From Anthoceros angustus (taxonomy: Eukaryota; Streptophyta; Anthocerotopsida; Anthocerotales; Anthocerotaceae): 64,000 nucleotides of DNA. The notes below the pieces were generated by a model, which saw nothing but the letters and a program-made list of their open reading frames with translations, did not search any database and was not told where the DNA came from. Where the stretch lies: positions 868,001-932,000 of the forward strand of contig MU008183.1 of assembly GCA_010909165.1 (NCBI GenBank). Direction: 5' to 3'. The position numbers and the translations under genes were made by a program. Positions 1 to 11,260 of the stretch are shown here, piece after piece; position 1 is the first letter of the stretch, and each line of letters begins with the position of its first letter.

Positions 1-3000
1 ATGTGACACAACTCCCCCACCAGCTCTCTCAGCTTTGGACTTCACAATTGGGTTACTTGTCACACCTGGCGTGTTTAATCCCTTCTTGGCAGCCTTCCTT
101 GCCTCCATCTGCCCATCTGCAACATCCGCTGTTCTCTTGGTGCCTCTTCCACTGACCTTACCCTTCGCAGTATCTGCACTCTTGCCAACTGCAGTCTCAG
201 CTTTTCCTGTAACCGCAGGCTCCATTCTGACGGGTGTTAAGTCAGACCTCTGTACATCTTTCCTACCACCGGGACTTCTCTTGGCTGGAGAGTCTCTCCT
301 CACATCCTTGACCCTGCCTGCCATCTTACTCAAAGCCTCGCCAGCAGCTGCGTGCTTCACCGCCTCATTAGTGTCCTTGACCATTTGCTTCCCACTCGAT
401 GACCATATCATCTAGTTCGCCTGATTCCCTGTCGGACCGCAGTTTGCCTCTATCTTCAACCCCTTCTCTAATCTCCCCGTCGCTCAGCATCCCACTTTCT
501 TCTGCTTGCTCGGCCCCAGAAGACTTCAGTATTTTCCCTCCTTTCGCTTGAAGATCTGCACCTGGCATTGCCCTGTCCGGAAAATCCAGCCTTTTTGTAG
601 ACTCTAATTCACGACTCCGCCGTCTGATCTGATCTGGATTGTTAGGCCACCCATGCATTTCATACTGATCCCTACCAGTGACAGGAAACATTTCAACATT
701 AGGCCCAGGTTTCCCCAACAGACTCGGCTCGCAATTGTTCTTCCTGTAAACTTCTGACACCCCAACTGCTGGTGTATCAGCTGCTTTCAATGGTAGCTCT
801 GCCCTGGAGTCGTTGCCTTCTGCACATTCTTCAATGGCTTCCTTCCACCAGGAGCATTGCTAGCTGCTGGCTTTTGGCCCTTTGGTTTTCCACCAGCCAC
901 ACGTGGGGCTTCATTTCCCGCAACGGAGACATCTGTTGCTGTAACTTTCCTCCTGCTGAACTGGAGTTTTGGCTCAAGTGAAACCCCGTCTGCTCCACAG
1001 CGCTATCAGTCGGAGGAGGAACACCAAGTTCCTGGGAACCATCTGCAGATGGAGGGGAAGACTTTTTGGCAGTCTCTGCTGATACATGTATTTTCCCAGA
1101 TGAACCCTCTCCTCTAACGTTCATTCCAACTCCTAGTCCTGTTCCCTCTGAGATGTCCTTGCTAGAAGCTTTAGCCTCCTTTGCAACAGCAGGCCCCCGT
1201 CTATCCTTTGCAATAGCAGGCCCCCGTCTGGCCCTCTGTTCTGAGCTTTCATCTCCAATGCTTCTATGCTGTTGTCAGACTCAGAGCTCCTGCACTTAGA
1301 ATCGTCTGTAGACCTGTCAACTGCATTCGCAGCCTTTAGTGCAGCCTCACCGATCATTCATGTCCACTAAGGCCGTCAGCAACCACCTTCTGGTTATCAG
1401 TCAAGGAGGCCACCTGGGTGAAGGTGGGGCTCCTTCTGAGGACACAACATCAATTTCCTCATCATCCTCATCATCCCCAGCCAGGGCTGGTCTCTCAGTT
1501 CCAGCCAGATTCTCGGCACCCAGTTGTTCGGCATTCCAGGGGTGTTGGCTCCAGTCTCTGGACATGAGGAGAAGGTTCCCTGTTTTCCCCTCTTGGTTTC
1601 TCGTTCTCATCGTCACTTACAATATTTACATCCTCGTCCCCACCCTCGTCTGCACTCTCATCCTCCCCACTGCTGCTGGAAGAGTCGCTATCACTGTCAC
1701 TCCCACTACCACTCTCACTTCCGCTCCCGCTTCCGCTGTCGCTGTCACTTCCACTGCCAGAGCTGCTACTTTCACCGCCATCACTGTTGTCGGATGTTTT
1801 CAAAAGCGCCTCCTGAGCACTAGAGGGTGTGTTATCTGCAGAAACGCCATCTTCCCTGATTTGGTTAACCCCGGGGACCACTGCTATTCTATCAGGGCTT
1901 GCAAAAGCCTGAGAACTTTTCTGCTGAACATCAGGACGAACAGCAGACACAGTTTTCTGGGCTTCCTCCGTTTTACTGTTAGCCTTCCTAATTGGAGGCC
2001 TCTGAAATTGCTTCACAGCAGCTGGTGCCTCTGTAACCTCCTTTCTAACATCCTGATCATCCATTGCGACCACATCTAATGCTACATCTGATGAGGCATC
2101 CGGTAGAGCAGGAGAGTCTGCAAGTGGCGGAGAGTCCACAGGTACAAAGTCAGGTGAGTTTCCGGAAGGCTTTGTCACAATTCCTTTTCAACCCCTTGCT
2201 TGAGCATGTATTTTCCCTGGTGCAATAAAGGTAGCTATTTGCTTCAAAACTTTCTCCATGTTCTTCTTCTTCCTTCCGGCCTGCAAGCTAGGCAGACCAT
2301 CTCCTAACGCCCTCTCCAAAGCCTTCATCGACATCCTTTCGGGTTGTCCGTCAGCAGCGTGATCAGACAGTTGCGAAGGTCACCAACGTTGACAGCTGCT
2401 CCAGACTTAGCCATTGACTCAGGGGAGCAACTGCAGCTGGGCTGGAGACCTGTGGCTTGCTGACAGCAGGTGGAGGTGCCTCCACCACAGGACGCCCCTT
2501 GGGAGGAAGCATCGTGCCTGCTGGTGCAGAATTGGGCAGTCTGGGAGCAGCAGCTATAACTTCAGGTGAGACTGGTGCTGCCAATTTCGGCTTGACAGTG
2601 CCAACAGAGTGAATGGAAGTCACCTTGTTCTTCCCTGCTGCAACTCCAGCTGCTGCGGTTTCCCCTTGCTCAAGGACTCCTTCATGTGCATAGCATTCTG
2701 ATGAGACCTGTTCTGCATAAATTTCCGTCCACTTCCGCCGTCATTCGCAGCAGCCACTTGATTCTTCAAGCTGCTACTAGGTTCAAGAACGATGGCCTTG
2801 GGACTTCTGCTTTCGTTCTGCCTCTGCAGAACGTTCCTTCACACGATTCTTCTCATCCGCGTCCAAGGTCCGATTCACCGAGATCTTCCGCCACACAGCT
2901 CCTGCTTCAGCCAGAATCCCGTTACCAGATTCACCCCGCTGCTGCTCTTCATATATAGCGAACAAATGCCCTGGTTCACGAGCAGATGAAAACCTGATCT

Positions 3001-3361
3001 CCTCATTCCCCACCCTAAGTACTCCTGCTCCCGAGGGCGAGGATCCAAACTTCATGGACAAAGACCCTCCATCAGCTTTGACTCGACTGAGCTCCTCCCA
3101 AAGCCCCGGAGTGAGCTTCGCAAGTATCGCAAACGGGGCCATCGTCCCGTCGGACAACATCTGGAAGGTTTCCTCCACCGCGTTGGCTGCTGGGACCACG
3201 GCAGCGGCAGACTTCTCTGCAGCACCACCATCTCGAGACGGGCGCCCCTTACTTTTCCCAGCCATCCCCACACTTCTCCCAAGAGGTAGGATCCGGCTGG
3301 CAGGGGGGGGACCAAGCCTGGCCTGGCCTCGGCCCCCTCCCCTCGCAAACTTGCTCGCCAT
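1..3361 (-). CDS. ELL-like transcription elongation factor, copy 1 (3' end outside window, frameshifted)
   Basis: Partial gene; its C-terminal occludin/ELL domain lies beyond position 1. The start ATG is at 3361-3359 and opens a Gly/Arg-rich N-terminus (MASKFARGGGRGQ). An ELL-type N-terminal domain follows (AVEETFQMLSDG, then GNEEIRFSSAREPGHLFAIYEEQ to about residue 150, with a basic AEAERKQKS stretch). The middle is low-complexity and carries a Ser/Asp/Glu-rich tract at about 1620-1790. Plant homologues are often annotated dentin-sialophosphoprotein-like or ELL-like nuclear proteins; ELL proteins stimulate RNA polymerase II elongation. The frame is intact over 2783-3361, 1495-2178 and 368-790, but shifts near 2780, 2350, 1550, 1130 and 410. 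Copy 2 is open at several of these sites, so I treat the breaks as probable sequence errors. It diverges from RSL1D1 across about 0.9 kb. Confidence 0.75.
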
Positions 3362-4258
3362 GCTTTCCTATCTCCTGCAACAGGGATCGCAATCCAACAT
3401 GTCTAAATCCACGCAATTCAACTCATATCAGCTCCCTCCGAGCCAGGCCAAGCATGCAAAAAATACACCAAATCGCTCTGAAACCGCACAATTCACCATC
3501 ACGCCTTCCTTCCTTACCGAATTAGCTCTCCTTCTGCTCCTTTCTCCACAAAGGCCGCTGAGTTTCGCTGAAATAGTGGCAGGCAAGAGTGAACAATCCT
3601 CCCCAGCGCTACCGACGCCGATGCATCTGACGCCCATATGTTGCTGGCGCTGGCCCCTTTGACAGAGCAGGCATTGCAGGAAGGACGCGGCCATGACCAA
3701 CATAGTGACCCTGACGTCCAAGGGAAGTTCTCATATCTGTTCGCTCAAAGCGCTGAAAGGAAAGCGAGCAAGCAAAGAAAAGCAGTCCTTTTACGAACAC
3801 GCTCTGTGAAAAAGTACATTACATTCCATATTACATTCTGCTTCACTAAACCTACCCACTCCCTACACACAAGAGCAGCTCAGCTTTCACATAGCTACAT
3901 GCATGGGAAGGAAGACTCAATGAATCATATAATGTATTAGAGTAAGAATTTATAATGAGAGCTTTAGTATAAATTTTATTATAAGAAAAGTAAATTCTAT
4001 TATAAGAAATAAATGAATTCTATTATAAGATATAAACAAATTTTATTATAAAAATAAATAACTTCTATTATAAATAAAAATATATTATAAATTAAGACTT
4101 TAATTATTATTATATCTTTCTCAAAAACATTTTCCAAAGAAAAAACCCTTTAGTTACTCTCTCCTCATATATGCAAGTTGATGTATTTAGATATGCAAGT
4201 TGCTGTACCATAGTTTAGACACAGAAGGCCTTCGTAAACACAGGCTGAAGTGAGAGCG
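3362..4258. promoter_or_regulatory. Divergent intergenic region between ELL-like and RSL1D1-like genes (copy 1)
   Basis: About 0.9 kb separates the two divergent start codons and must hold both promoters and both 5' leaders. No certain protein is seen here; short minus-strand frames at 3428-3800 fit 5' leader sequence. The part nearer RSL1D1 (about 3950-4110) is extremely AT-rich. It carries a degenerate tandem motif around TTCTATTATAAG repeated about five times at roughly 25-30 bp spacing. The same array is kept in copy 2 at about 32060-32220. No specific TATA box can be singled out in such AT-rich sequence. Confidence 0.55.
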
Positions 4259-5259
4259 ATGTGCTGAGGGCGGAGGTAAGAAGGTGAGGAGCAGAGTGGA
4301 GGATGAGCGTATCTCGAAGGCTGTGGATTCTCTGCTGAGATGGCTGGATTCTCAGAAATCGGAAGGCGCAGCTTGTTGAGGATGACGAGCTCCTGTATGT
4401 TGTGGTATCGATGAAAAAGGTACCGCAGGTGGCGCGCACGAATCCGTACAGGATTCCTGTGCCTCACCCGCTCTTTCCCCTGGATGGTTCGCAAGAGATC
4501 TGCCTCTTTGTGAGCGACCGGGAGTCGGGTATGAAGCAGAAGGAAGCGAAGGACAGGGTTGCGCAGGAGGGAATACCTATTCAGAAGGTGGTGGCGCTGT
4601 CCAAGCTGAAGAAGAACTACTTCGCGTACGAGGCCAAGAGGAAGCTGTGTGGTTCGTATGACTTGTTCTTGGCGGACGATAGGATTCTCTCCGAGCTTCC
4701 GAAGTGCCTCGGGAGGACTTTTTTCAAGAAGAAGAAGCATCCTATCCCGGTTAGGTTGTCTAGGGGACAATGGAAAGGGCACATCACGGCTGCGTGCAGC
4801 TCTACCTTTTTCTATTTGGCGAGGGGGACGTGCAGTGTCATCAAGGCTGCCAAAGCCTCGCAGTCTAGGGATGAGATTAGGGACAACATTCGAACTATAG
4901 TGGAAGGGGTAGCTCATGTTATTCCTAAGAAGTGGTCCAACATCCAGTCCATTTATTTGAAGACGTTGGAGTCCGTGTCGCTTCCATTGTACCAGGCACT
5001 TTCAGGCCTCCCATTGAAGATACAGGTCGGCAGGAAGTCCGAGTCCGAGGATTTGGAGGCCCCGACGGAGGGTATGTTAAAGGAGGGGAAGTCGGAGGAG
5101 AGCAAGTCCAAGGAAGAGAAGTCCAAGGAGGGGAAAGCGAAGGAGAGCAAGTTGAAGGAGAAGAAGAGGGAGGAGAGCAAGTCAGTTGGGGAAGTGGAGC
5201 CTTCGAAGAAGAGGAAACAAGTAGATAGCCTGAGGAAGTCGAAGAAAAGTCGAACATGA
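4259..5259 (+). CDS. Ribosomal L1 domain protein (RSL1D1/UTP30-like), copy 1
   Basis: Nucleolar L1-domain protein expected to act in ribosome biogenesis (family knowledge: RSL1D1, yeast Utp30/Cic1). The L1-fold signature is clear: IPIPHP-like IPVPHPLFPLDG, then EICLFVSDRE, IPIQKVVALSKLKKNY, GSYDLFLADDRI, LGRTFFKKKKHPIPVRL, GTCSVIKAAKASQS and the C-terminal LKTLESVSLPLYQAL. A Lys/Glu/Ser-rich tail follows (from about 5090) and ends in KKSRT. The frame is open from 4402 to the stop at 5257-5259. The N-terminus is damaged: the ATG at 4259 meets a stop two codons later and 5 bp are missing near 4360 relative to copy 2, where the same region is open. It diverges from the ELL-like gene and converges on FEX, with only about 150 bp between stops. 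Confidence 0.85.
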
Positions 5260-5406
5260 CTCGGAAGGTGCACGATCGGTGAACTCATTTGTGCCGCTTG
5301 CACCCCTTCTTTTGTCATTTGTTTGGTGGAGGTTCGGCTGCGAAATGGTGCTTCAACTGCAGCTTCTTTTGAGGTGAGGCCAAAGGCGTAAAAGTCCTCG
5401 CGACCA

Positions 5407-7413
5407 TTATAATTGTTGTTTTCTCGAGACGAGGTCCAGGCTCCATAGAGGGAGTGAATAAATTAGGATGCAGGGAGAGAACACGCGATAGATAAACAAT
5501 GTAGGCGTAGGCACGCCAGGCCTGTCTCCTTGGTGCATCATGTGCACCTCAACCACAACTGTGGAGACGGTGCTCATGCATCCCATGAGTCCAAGCTGCA
5601 GAGCTCCCGTCACTAGGGTAGCATCCCCATTGCTGACCTGAAACATAGGCCAAGGCCGGCAGTGAGAATTATGTCCGTAAAACCTTTACAGCTGAATAAT
5701 GAATCGATCTGAGGAGCGACAGTGGCGGTTTCTAAAGACTTACCACAACTCCCACGGTGCCCAGGCTCGCATCCAACCATGACGCAATGACGTTGGCAAG
5801 GAGAGTGCCAACGGGCAACCATTTAATCCAATGCTTTGGTCCGACGCCCTGACCATTCAGCCGGGCAAGATGCCACCTTGTCCAGACACCAAGAGGTGCC
5901 ACCATGCAAGCCAGCCAGAGTTTTCTTTGATCCTCATGCAGCAGGGTGAGAACCGCAGATGCCACCGACATACCACCCGCTAGAAGTGAGAAGGACGCAA
6001 AAAATCCATCTGCGGGCAAGGTGGTCTTCTGCACTCCTTTGCAGCTTTCTCACATCCTTCTCAGGCGTCTTCCCTTGCAAACAGTGGATGAAGCCTAGCA
6101 GTGCCCTCGCAGAGTCCATGCCGAAAATGAGACACATCCATGATAGCTGCATACCTTGGATAGACCAACACCATGCTGTCAGATTTCGCCACAATAACCG
6201 AATTCATGAGCGTGAAGAGGAATATACCAATTAGAATGCCGACAAGAGCATGGACCCAGCGGCCCCCAGTGAGTAGTTCAACCATGTGCTGGTTCCAGGA
6301 TGCAAACGTGGTAATGCTGCCCATGAGTCCAGTTGATAAGCCGACAGCCAAGATCTCCGAGTAACGTGAAATATGCGTCTTCAAAGTGACTCCTACCCAT
6401 CCCATGAAAAAGGACCCAACCTGCGAAAGGCAAGAAAAACCATCAACAACAACCGGAATACCAACAGGTGAACCACAGAATCCCCGAAATTGCAATACAC
6501 ACCATGTTTGCCGGCAAATCAGTGAAAAGTGCACTCCTATCTCCAGTGACATCGGCCACATTCGGGCCAAACAAAATTTGCAGTCCGTATCTTATGAGCA
6601 CCTGCAATTCAGCCACAACCACGTGATGACGTAAAAGCATAGCTCAAGGTTGTCATACTACCGTTCAGGCACCTGGTAACGAGTACCATCCCATATTCCT
6701 CCCAGCAGGCAAACCCTCTCCCGTTAGCAACGTATTTACTTAACGAAACCAGTGACTTACCCCTAGCATCCCGAACACGGCGAGATGAGCAAGGGTCGAT
6801 AGGTATTGAGGGATTGGAGGCAACTTGCGTGCATCAACCTGACAGGGCAGGAAAGGCCATGACAGTGTCAGTCCGAAGGACAGACTTTGAAATTGTTGAA
6901 TAAAACAAAGGTGAAGCCAGCAAAACGCGGCGGTGCGAACTCGGAGAAACCTGTCCTCACCGCAGGTTGTGGTTGCAGAGCTGACGCCTGCTCAAGCGGT
7001 TGCTCATCATCCACCCTCCTGGACCGGACAGCCTCGTCTCCATCAGCGACCCTGATTCGTTGAGCGGATGGTGCGGCGTCGGATAATCCTTGAGCCAGGG
7101 TCGGCAGCGGAGGTGGCGCAAAGGCCTCGTTGCTTGTGGCTGGCCATACCCTAGAGATGGGACCAGAAGAGTAACCTCCGTCGCTCCTGGTGTCGAGACG
7201 GCCAGAGTCGCCGGCAGTGGCTTCTAGCTGATCCTCCTCGTCCACAGACAGCCGTGGTATTCCAAAAGAACGCCTGAAGCTGCCTGAAAACCTTCCCAAA
7301 GCTTCGGGCTCCCGGTACCTGTACGCCAATTCCAAATCACCGCTCTCGGCTAATTCCTGGTCCGCAATTTGAGCCATAAAGGTCCTGGACAGTAGCTGGC
7401 CACTTGTCCCCAA
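5407..7413 (-). CDS. FEX: Two-domain fluoride export channel (FEX, CrcB family), copy 1
   Basis: Membrane fluoride exporter of the eukaryotic FEX type, in which two CrcB domains are fused. The first exon (7413 to about 6760) encodes a hydrophilic N-terminal region of about 180 residues and then the first transmembrane segment (LAHLAVFGML). Domain 1 shows LIRYGLQILFGP, LPANMV with the conserved Asn, GWVGV, and the signature GLMGSITTFASWN. Domain 2 shows the linker ARLNGQGVGPKHWIKWLPVG, TLLANVIASW with its Asn, and GLMGCMSTVSTVV. The C-terminus is KQQL at about 5407. Exons match copy 2, where I give coordinates. Frames shift near 6900 and in the last exon near 5520. Neighbouring RSL1D1 ends convergently. 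Confidence 0.85.
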
Positions 7414-8545
7414 GTGCTCAATCGAGATCCACTACAATCTCATGAGACGCGTTTGTTGCATGCCTCTCGACTCATCCAAGCAGTGCTGCACCGATCCATC
7501 ACTCCTCTCAACCTGCCCGTTGTGAAGGATCCAGGAAGCATCGAATTGCGCGCTTGAAGGCTATGATGCAGACCTCTCGCCCGTCTAGACTCACTGCCGT
7601 TGCGAGTCGCCTTCCGCGCTGTCTGGCAAGGAGGTGAATGCAAGCAGTTGGCTGAAAATTGAAACGCGTTCTCACCGACGACTCCAACACCGCACTGAGA
7701 ATCTTTGTTCACAGAACAAGTGTAGCAGATAACTCCACAAGACAGAGAGGCGTGAGGCTTGATCGGCGACAGTTCCAGAATATCCTGCACGCACGATCAA
7801 TATCCATAAGATAGCCTACCAGGAAGCTCTACTGCGAGGGTGGCTTACACCTACTGAGTTCGTAGTAGGGCTAGTTGCCAGTTTGCTCGTGGACACTACG
7901 TGCCGGCCTCTAGGCTCATGTTCCCGGTGTTTATGTCTCGCTCTAGATTCTAAAAAGAAGGTGCCTCACAGTGAAGCTCTACATGCGGAAGTAACTTCTA
8001 GGGGCTCACGACCTGCGAAGGTAGCTCACGCGAGCCGCTGTAGCTATGAAGGCAGGCAAGACGAGGACGATAAGATACACCAACACAAGTCAAGTTACCA
8101 GCGTCGATACGTATTTGTTTCAGGGTAGAGGTCGTTTCAGATGAGGGTAGTGCGCAGCACCCAACAGGGGAAACGTAAAATGAATCGAACTCTTCACACC
8201 GTAGGAAAAATGAACCGAAAAGGCCTTAGATATACATACGTAGTAATGGTCTGACAACCGACAAGCCAAAGGCTGGCGCAACCCACTTTCATCGTATAAC
8301 TGCGTATCTCAGAGTCCGAGTTAGGTACCAAGAGAGTGCATCCAAGAGGTGTCGGAAGAGAGTTGTCTTGACCAAGCCAACCAGGACGGTCTTCTGGCAG
8401 GCCCGCAGTGGTCAAGCGCCAGGTGGCTCTCACCGGAGGAGGACACACACCTGCATGCAGCATGTAGCATGCAACATGCAACGAGGTGGGTGAGGGAACG
8501 GCGACACCCGCACAAAAGAACTTTCAGAGACCTGTTGTTCTCTGG
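7414..8545. other. Intergenic/upstream region of FEX copy 1
   Basis: No convincing gene. Short frames at 7440-7790 and 8190-8640 have no recognisable domain; part may be FEX 5' leader or promoter. A small cluster of GCATGC/CATGCA words lies at about 8451-8480 (see separate entry). The duplication ends at 8545. From 8546 to about 8745 the sequence is unrelated to copy 2 and I see nothing in it. Confidence 0.5.
8451..8480. promoter_or_regulatory. CATGCA (RY-like) motif cluster
   Basis: Three CATGCA words and related CATGTA/CATGCA variants fall within about 30 bp, roughly 1 kb upstream of the FEX start. CATGCA is the RY element bound by plant B3-domain regulators (established knowledge). The cluster is also present in copy 2 (about 36581-36610). 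Regulatory function is inference; it could be simple low-complexity sequence. Confidence 0.3.
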
Positions 8546-8780
8546 ATTTGCCACGTCGCCTTGCCTTTGGCAAAACAAGCTCAGAGTAAAGTTGGAATGA
8601 GCCATAGTAAATTTTGGGCTATACCGAAAATAATACATGGACTTGAAACGGTGCCTTCAATTGACATAGTAAAATGAGCGGCCGTGGTAAAATGCACCCC
8701 CGTTGTAAAACTTCAATTAGTAAAAGTATACTTTTCCTAGTAGTGGCTATGTCCAAAATCGTTGCGGAACTTCAACTCTT

Positions 8781-9422
8781 GCAGATAAAACACCTTTTGA
8801 GATCTGGATGGGACGGAAACAGAACGTCAGCCATCTTAGGGTCTTCGGCTGCACGGCATACAAGTATGTCCCACCGTAGATTCGCAAGAAGCTAGACCCC
8901 CGCTCCATCAAGCTTACCTTCACAGGATACGGGGAAGATAACGGCGTGAAGGGTTTCAGGCTCTTCAATCGCCACAAACGAAGTTTTACGTTCGCCAAGA
9001 ACGTCATTTTTTATGAAGCTTCTGTCCTAGGTGCTCCCATTCTAGATCCTCTCCAAGCAGACCACGACATGACTTCGCCGCTTTCAATTACCACCTTTGA
9101 GGAAGATGTCTTCCACCCACCTCCACACGTGCCGCTTCCCAACCCCATCACATTACACCAACTAGCCCAAGCCGGTGGTCACTCCGCCCTTCTCCACCAA
9201 CCCACTGGCGCTCCTCCTCCAGATCCTTACAACCTCAACGGCCCAGCGACAAGGGGGAATGAATATGCAAGCCTTCATGCTAACCATGTGCCGCAGATGG
9301 ATGAGGACACTGAACCATATGAACTGTTTGATCTTGCCCAGCCACACGGGGGAATAGGACCAGATCCTGAAGTTGCTGGACATGATCAACTTCAAACTAC
9401 TTTTGACAACAACCCAAGATGA
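8781..9422 (+). pseudogene. Copia integrase C-terminal remnant
   Basis: Translation gives TPFEIWMGRKQNVSHLRVFG, then TAYKYVPP, KLDPRSIKLTFTGYG and RSFTFAKNVIFYE. These are the typical motifs at the end of copia integrase before RT (P-F-E-W, L-R-V-F-G-C, K-L-D-R-S). A stop codon at about 8878 interrupts the first part; from 8946 it is open to 9422. After the motifs comes the usual variable Pro-rich linker. Non-functional remnant. Confidence 0.8.
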
Positions 9423-9569
9423 TCTACCAAGACAAACAGAGGGATTCCTCGTGTAAAATTCCATGACCTCACTTTTGACAAATCACAAGGCCTTTCTTCT
9501 CATGCTCTCTTCAGTGCTGACATTGTACATATCAAGGAAGCACTTGAAGGACCGTAATCCAACTCCTCA

Positions 9570-10560
9570 AGCAAGCAATGGAAAGTGAATATTAATCCTT
9601 GGTTTCTAACGAAACATGGACCTTGGTTGATCCACCACAAGGAAGAAACATTGTAGGCAAATAAATGGGTTCTCGAGGAAGAAGCATAATGATGGCTCCC
9701 AGCCAGCTGTGTTCAAGGCCGACTAGTAGCAAGGGATTCACAAAAGAGTGGAGTCGACTATTTTTAGTCCGTAGTAAAACTCACCTCTCTTCGCGGTGAT
9801 GATAGCCTTAATCGCTTCCTCTTTATACACGCCATAGATGTGGAGACGGCCTTTCTACATGGAATCTTAAAGGAAGAAATTTACGTACAACAGCCTCTTG
9901 GATATGAAGTGAAGGGACAAGAATCCAAGGTCTGCCTTCTAAAAAAAACTCTTTATGGAATGAAACAGTCTCCCAGAGGCTGGTACAAACATCTTCTACG
10001 GTATTTACTCAGCCTGGGCTATGTTAAAAGCTCTGTAGACTCTAGTGTCTTCACAAGAAACAAAGGGCAGAAAATGCTTATGATGGGTCTTTATGTGGAT
10101 GATTTGATAATGGTTTCAAATGATGAAGCCTACCTAGTTGAATGCAAGTCTGCTCTTAGGAAAGAATTCAAGATGATGATAATGGCAAGATGACATAACG
10201 CTTGGCATACAAGTTACTCAGATCCATCTAATCATACCATCACCTTACATCGTGGAACATATGTTTCTAATTTACTTACCAAGTATGAGATGTCTAGTCG
10301 CAAAACATGTAGATACACCTATGCAAAAGGCCCTAGATTAAGTAAAACAATGTCACCTCGTAGATGTTGAAGTCGCTGAGATGCAATCATTTCGATGCAG
10401 CGTAGTTGGCGTGTTCAAAGATTGAGCTCAATACACTAGACCGTATGTAGCATGTCCTAATGGCCATGTTTCGCCTGTCCAACTCGAAAGTTACATTGGG
10501 TGGCGCTAAGAGAATCCTTAGATATCTTCCGATAAGAACCCGTGGAATTCAAAGACAAAG
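9570..10560 (+). pseudogene. Copia reverse transcriptase remnant
   Basis: A degraded RT start is visible at about 9600-9800. The best open part, 9840-10193, has METAFLHGILKEEIYVQQP (preceded by the Asp codon of the D-V-x-T-A-F-L motif), GMKQSPRGWYKH, and the catalytic LYVDDLIMVS. Copia RT normally has a YVDDL box here. Downstream the frame is lost, with stops to about 10560. Homology to the RT of the copia element at 20950-21510 is clear at family level. Confidence 0.85.
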
Positions 10561-10619
10561 AACATCCTAATGCTCACACCAAGCTTATAGGTTGGATTGA
10601 TGCAAACTATGCGCGATCC

Positions 10620-11046
10620 GGACACTAGAAAATCCACAAGTGGTTATGTCTTTATGCTTGCGTGAGGTCAGAAGCTAGAAATCAAGAAATAGACTTCGAT
10701 TGCTCAGAGCTCAGTTGAATCTGAATATATTGCAGCTGCCTCCGCAGCCAAAGAAGGTCTATGGATAGTTCAACTCCTTCGAGACCTTGGATACCCACAG
10801 GAAGGACCTTTGGAATTAATGTGTGACAATATAGCTACCATAGCTTTATCCAAAGATCTCAGATTTCATGAACGATCAAAGCACATAGACGTACGTTATC
10901 ACTTCCTCCGCCTCAAGGTGGACTTAGGCGCACTCATATTGAAGTACATATCTACTGAAGACCAGCTCGCCGACATTTTGACAAAGCCCCTGGGAAAGAT
11001 CAAACATGAGGGCTTTTGCTCGAAGTTAGAACTTGTAGACTTGTGA
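10620..11046 (+). pseudogene. Copia RNase H remnant
   Basis: The region from about 10620 carries STSGYVF-like and SSVESEYIAAASAAKEGLW-like coding sequence. The open frame 10810-11046 encodes LMCDNIATIALSKD, RSKHIDVRYHFLR and TEDQLADILTKPL, the standard C-terminal copia RNase H motifs (D-N-x-A, K-H-I-D-x-x-x-H, D-x-L-A-D-x-x-T-K). The stop at 11044-11046 is followed closely by the purine tract and 3' LTR. Confidence 0.88.
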
Positions 11047-11075
11047 TAGATTCAGATCATCTCGCTTCAAAGGGG

Positions 11076-11260
11076 GTGTGTGAAACCAATTCATGTCATG
11101 ATGCTCGTCGTTCTAAATAGAACATGGTAATCTTGTAAGGAGGTTTATATACGAACTCCCTGTTGTGTAACCCCTCGACGAAACCTACCTTGCACCTAAA
11201 ACACATTCAAGAATCAAGGCCTCCTTACATTGACCATTCATGCCCTTCGAACTCATAACA
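11076..11260 (+). repeat. Putative 3' LTR of truncated copia element
   Basis: It starts TGTGTGAAACC directly after a GGGGG purine tract and ends CATAACA. At about 185 bp it is close in size to the 197-202 bp LTRs of the other copia element. No 5' partner is present, so the left boundary (11076 or 11078) is uncertain. Confidence 0.6.

Larger units (their letters stand above)
1..8545. repeat. Segmental duplication, copy 1
   Basis: Positions 1-8545 align collinearly with 28090-36676 in the same orientation. The offset is 28089 at the left and about 28131 at the right, so copy 1 is about 42 bp shorter over 8.5 kb. Most differences are indels of one to several bases; substitutions are few (for example near 5060 and 7693). 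Homology stops abruptly after the shared CTGTTGTTCTCTGG at 8532-8545. The left end lies outside the window. It contains the 5' part of an ELL-like gene, an RSL1D1-like gene and a FEX gene. It may be a real recent duplication or an unmerged haplotype. Confidence 0.95.
8746..11260 (+). mobile_element. 5'-truncated, degenerate Ty1/copia retrotransposon
   Basis: It begins inside the C-terminal part of copia integrase and runs through RT and RNase H to a 3' LTR. There is no 5' LTR, gag or integrase core in the window. Internal coding sequence is broken by stops and shifts. A purine tract AAAGGGGGTG (about 11069-11077) is followed by a putative short 3' LTR, about 11076-11260 (about 185 bp), starting TGTG and ending CATAACA. 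It lies between the right edge of duplication copy 1 and the gypsy leader. Confidence 0.85.

Noticed and set aside
35-415. Long plus-strand frame (and the longer equivalent at 28125-28643)
   Set aside because: It is the antisense shadow of the ELL-like gene; composition and position mirror the minus-strand codons.
1339-2079. 246-codon plus-strand frame, also 29521-30183
   Set aside because: Antisense of the Ser/Asp-rich ELL region, where biased codons leave the opposite strand stop-free.
4925-5318. Minus-strand Ser/Pro-rich frames opposite the RSL1D1 tail
   Set aside because: Reverse-strand shadow of the Lys/Glu/Ser repeat-rich C-terminus.
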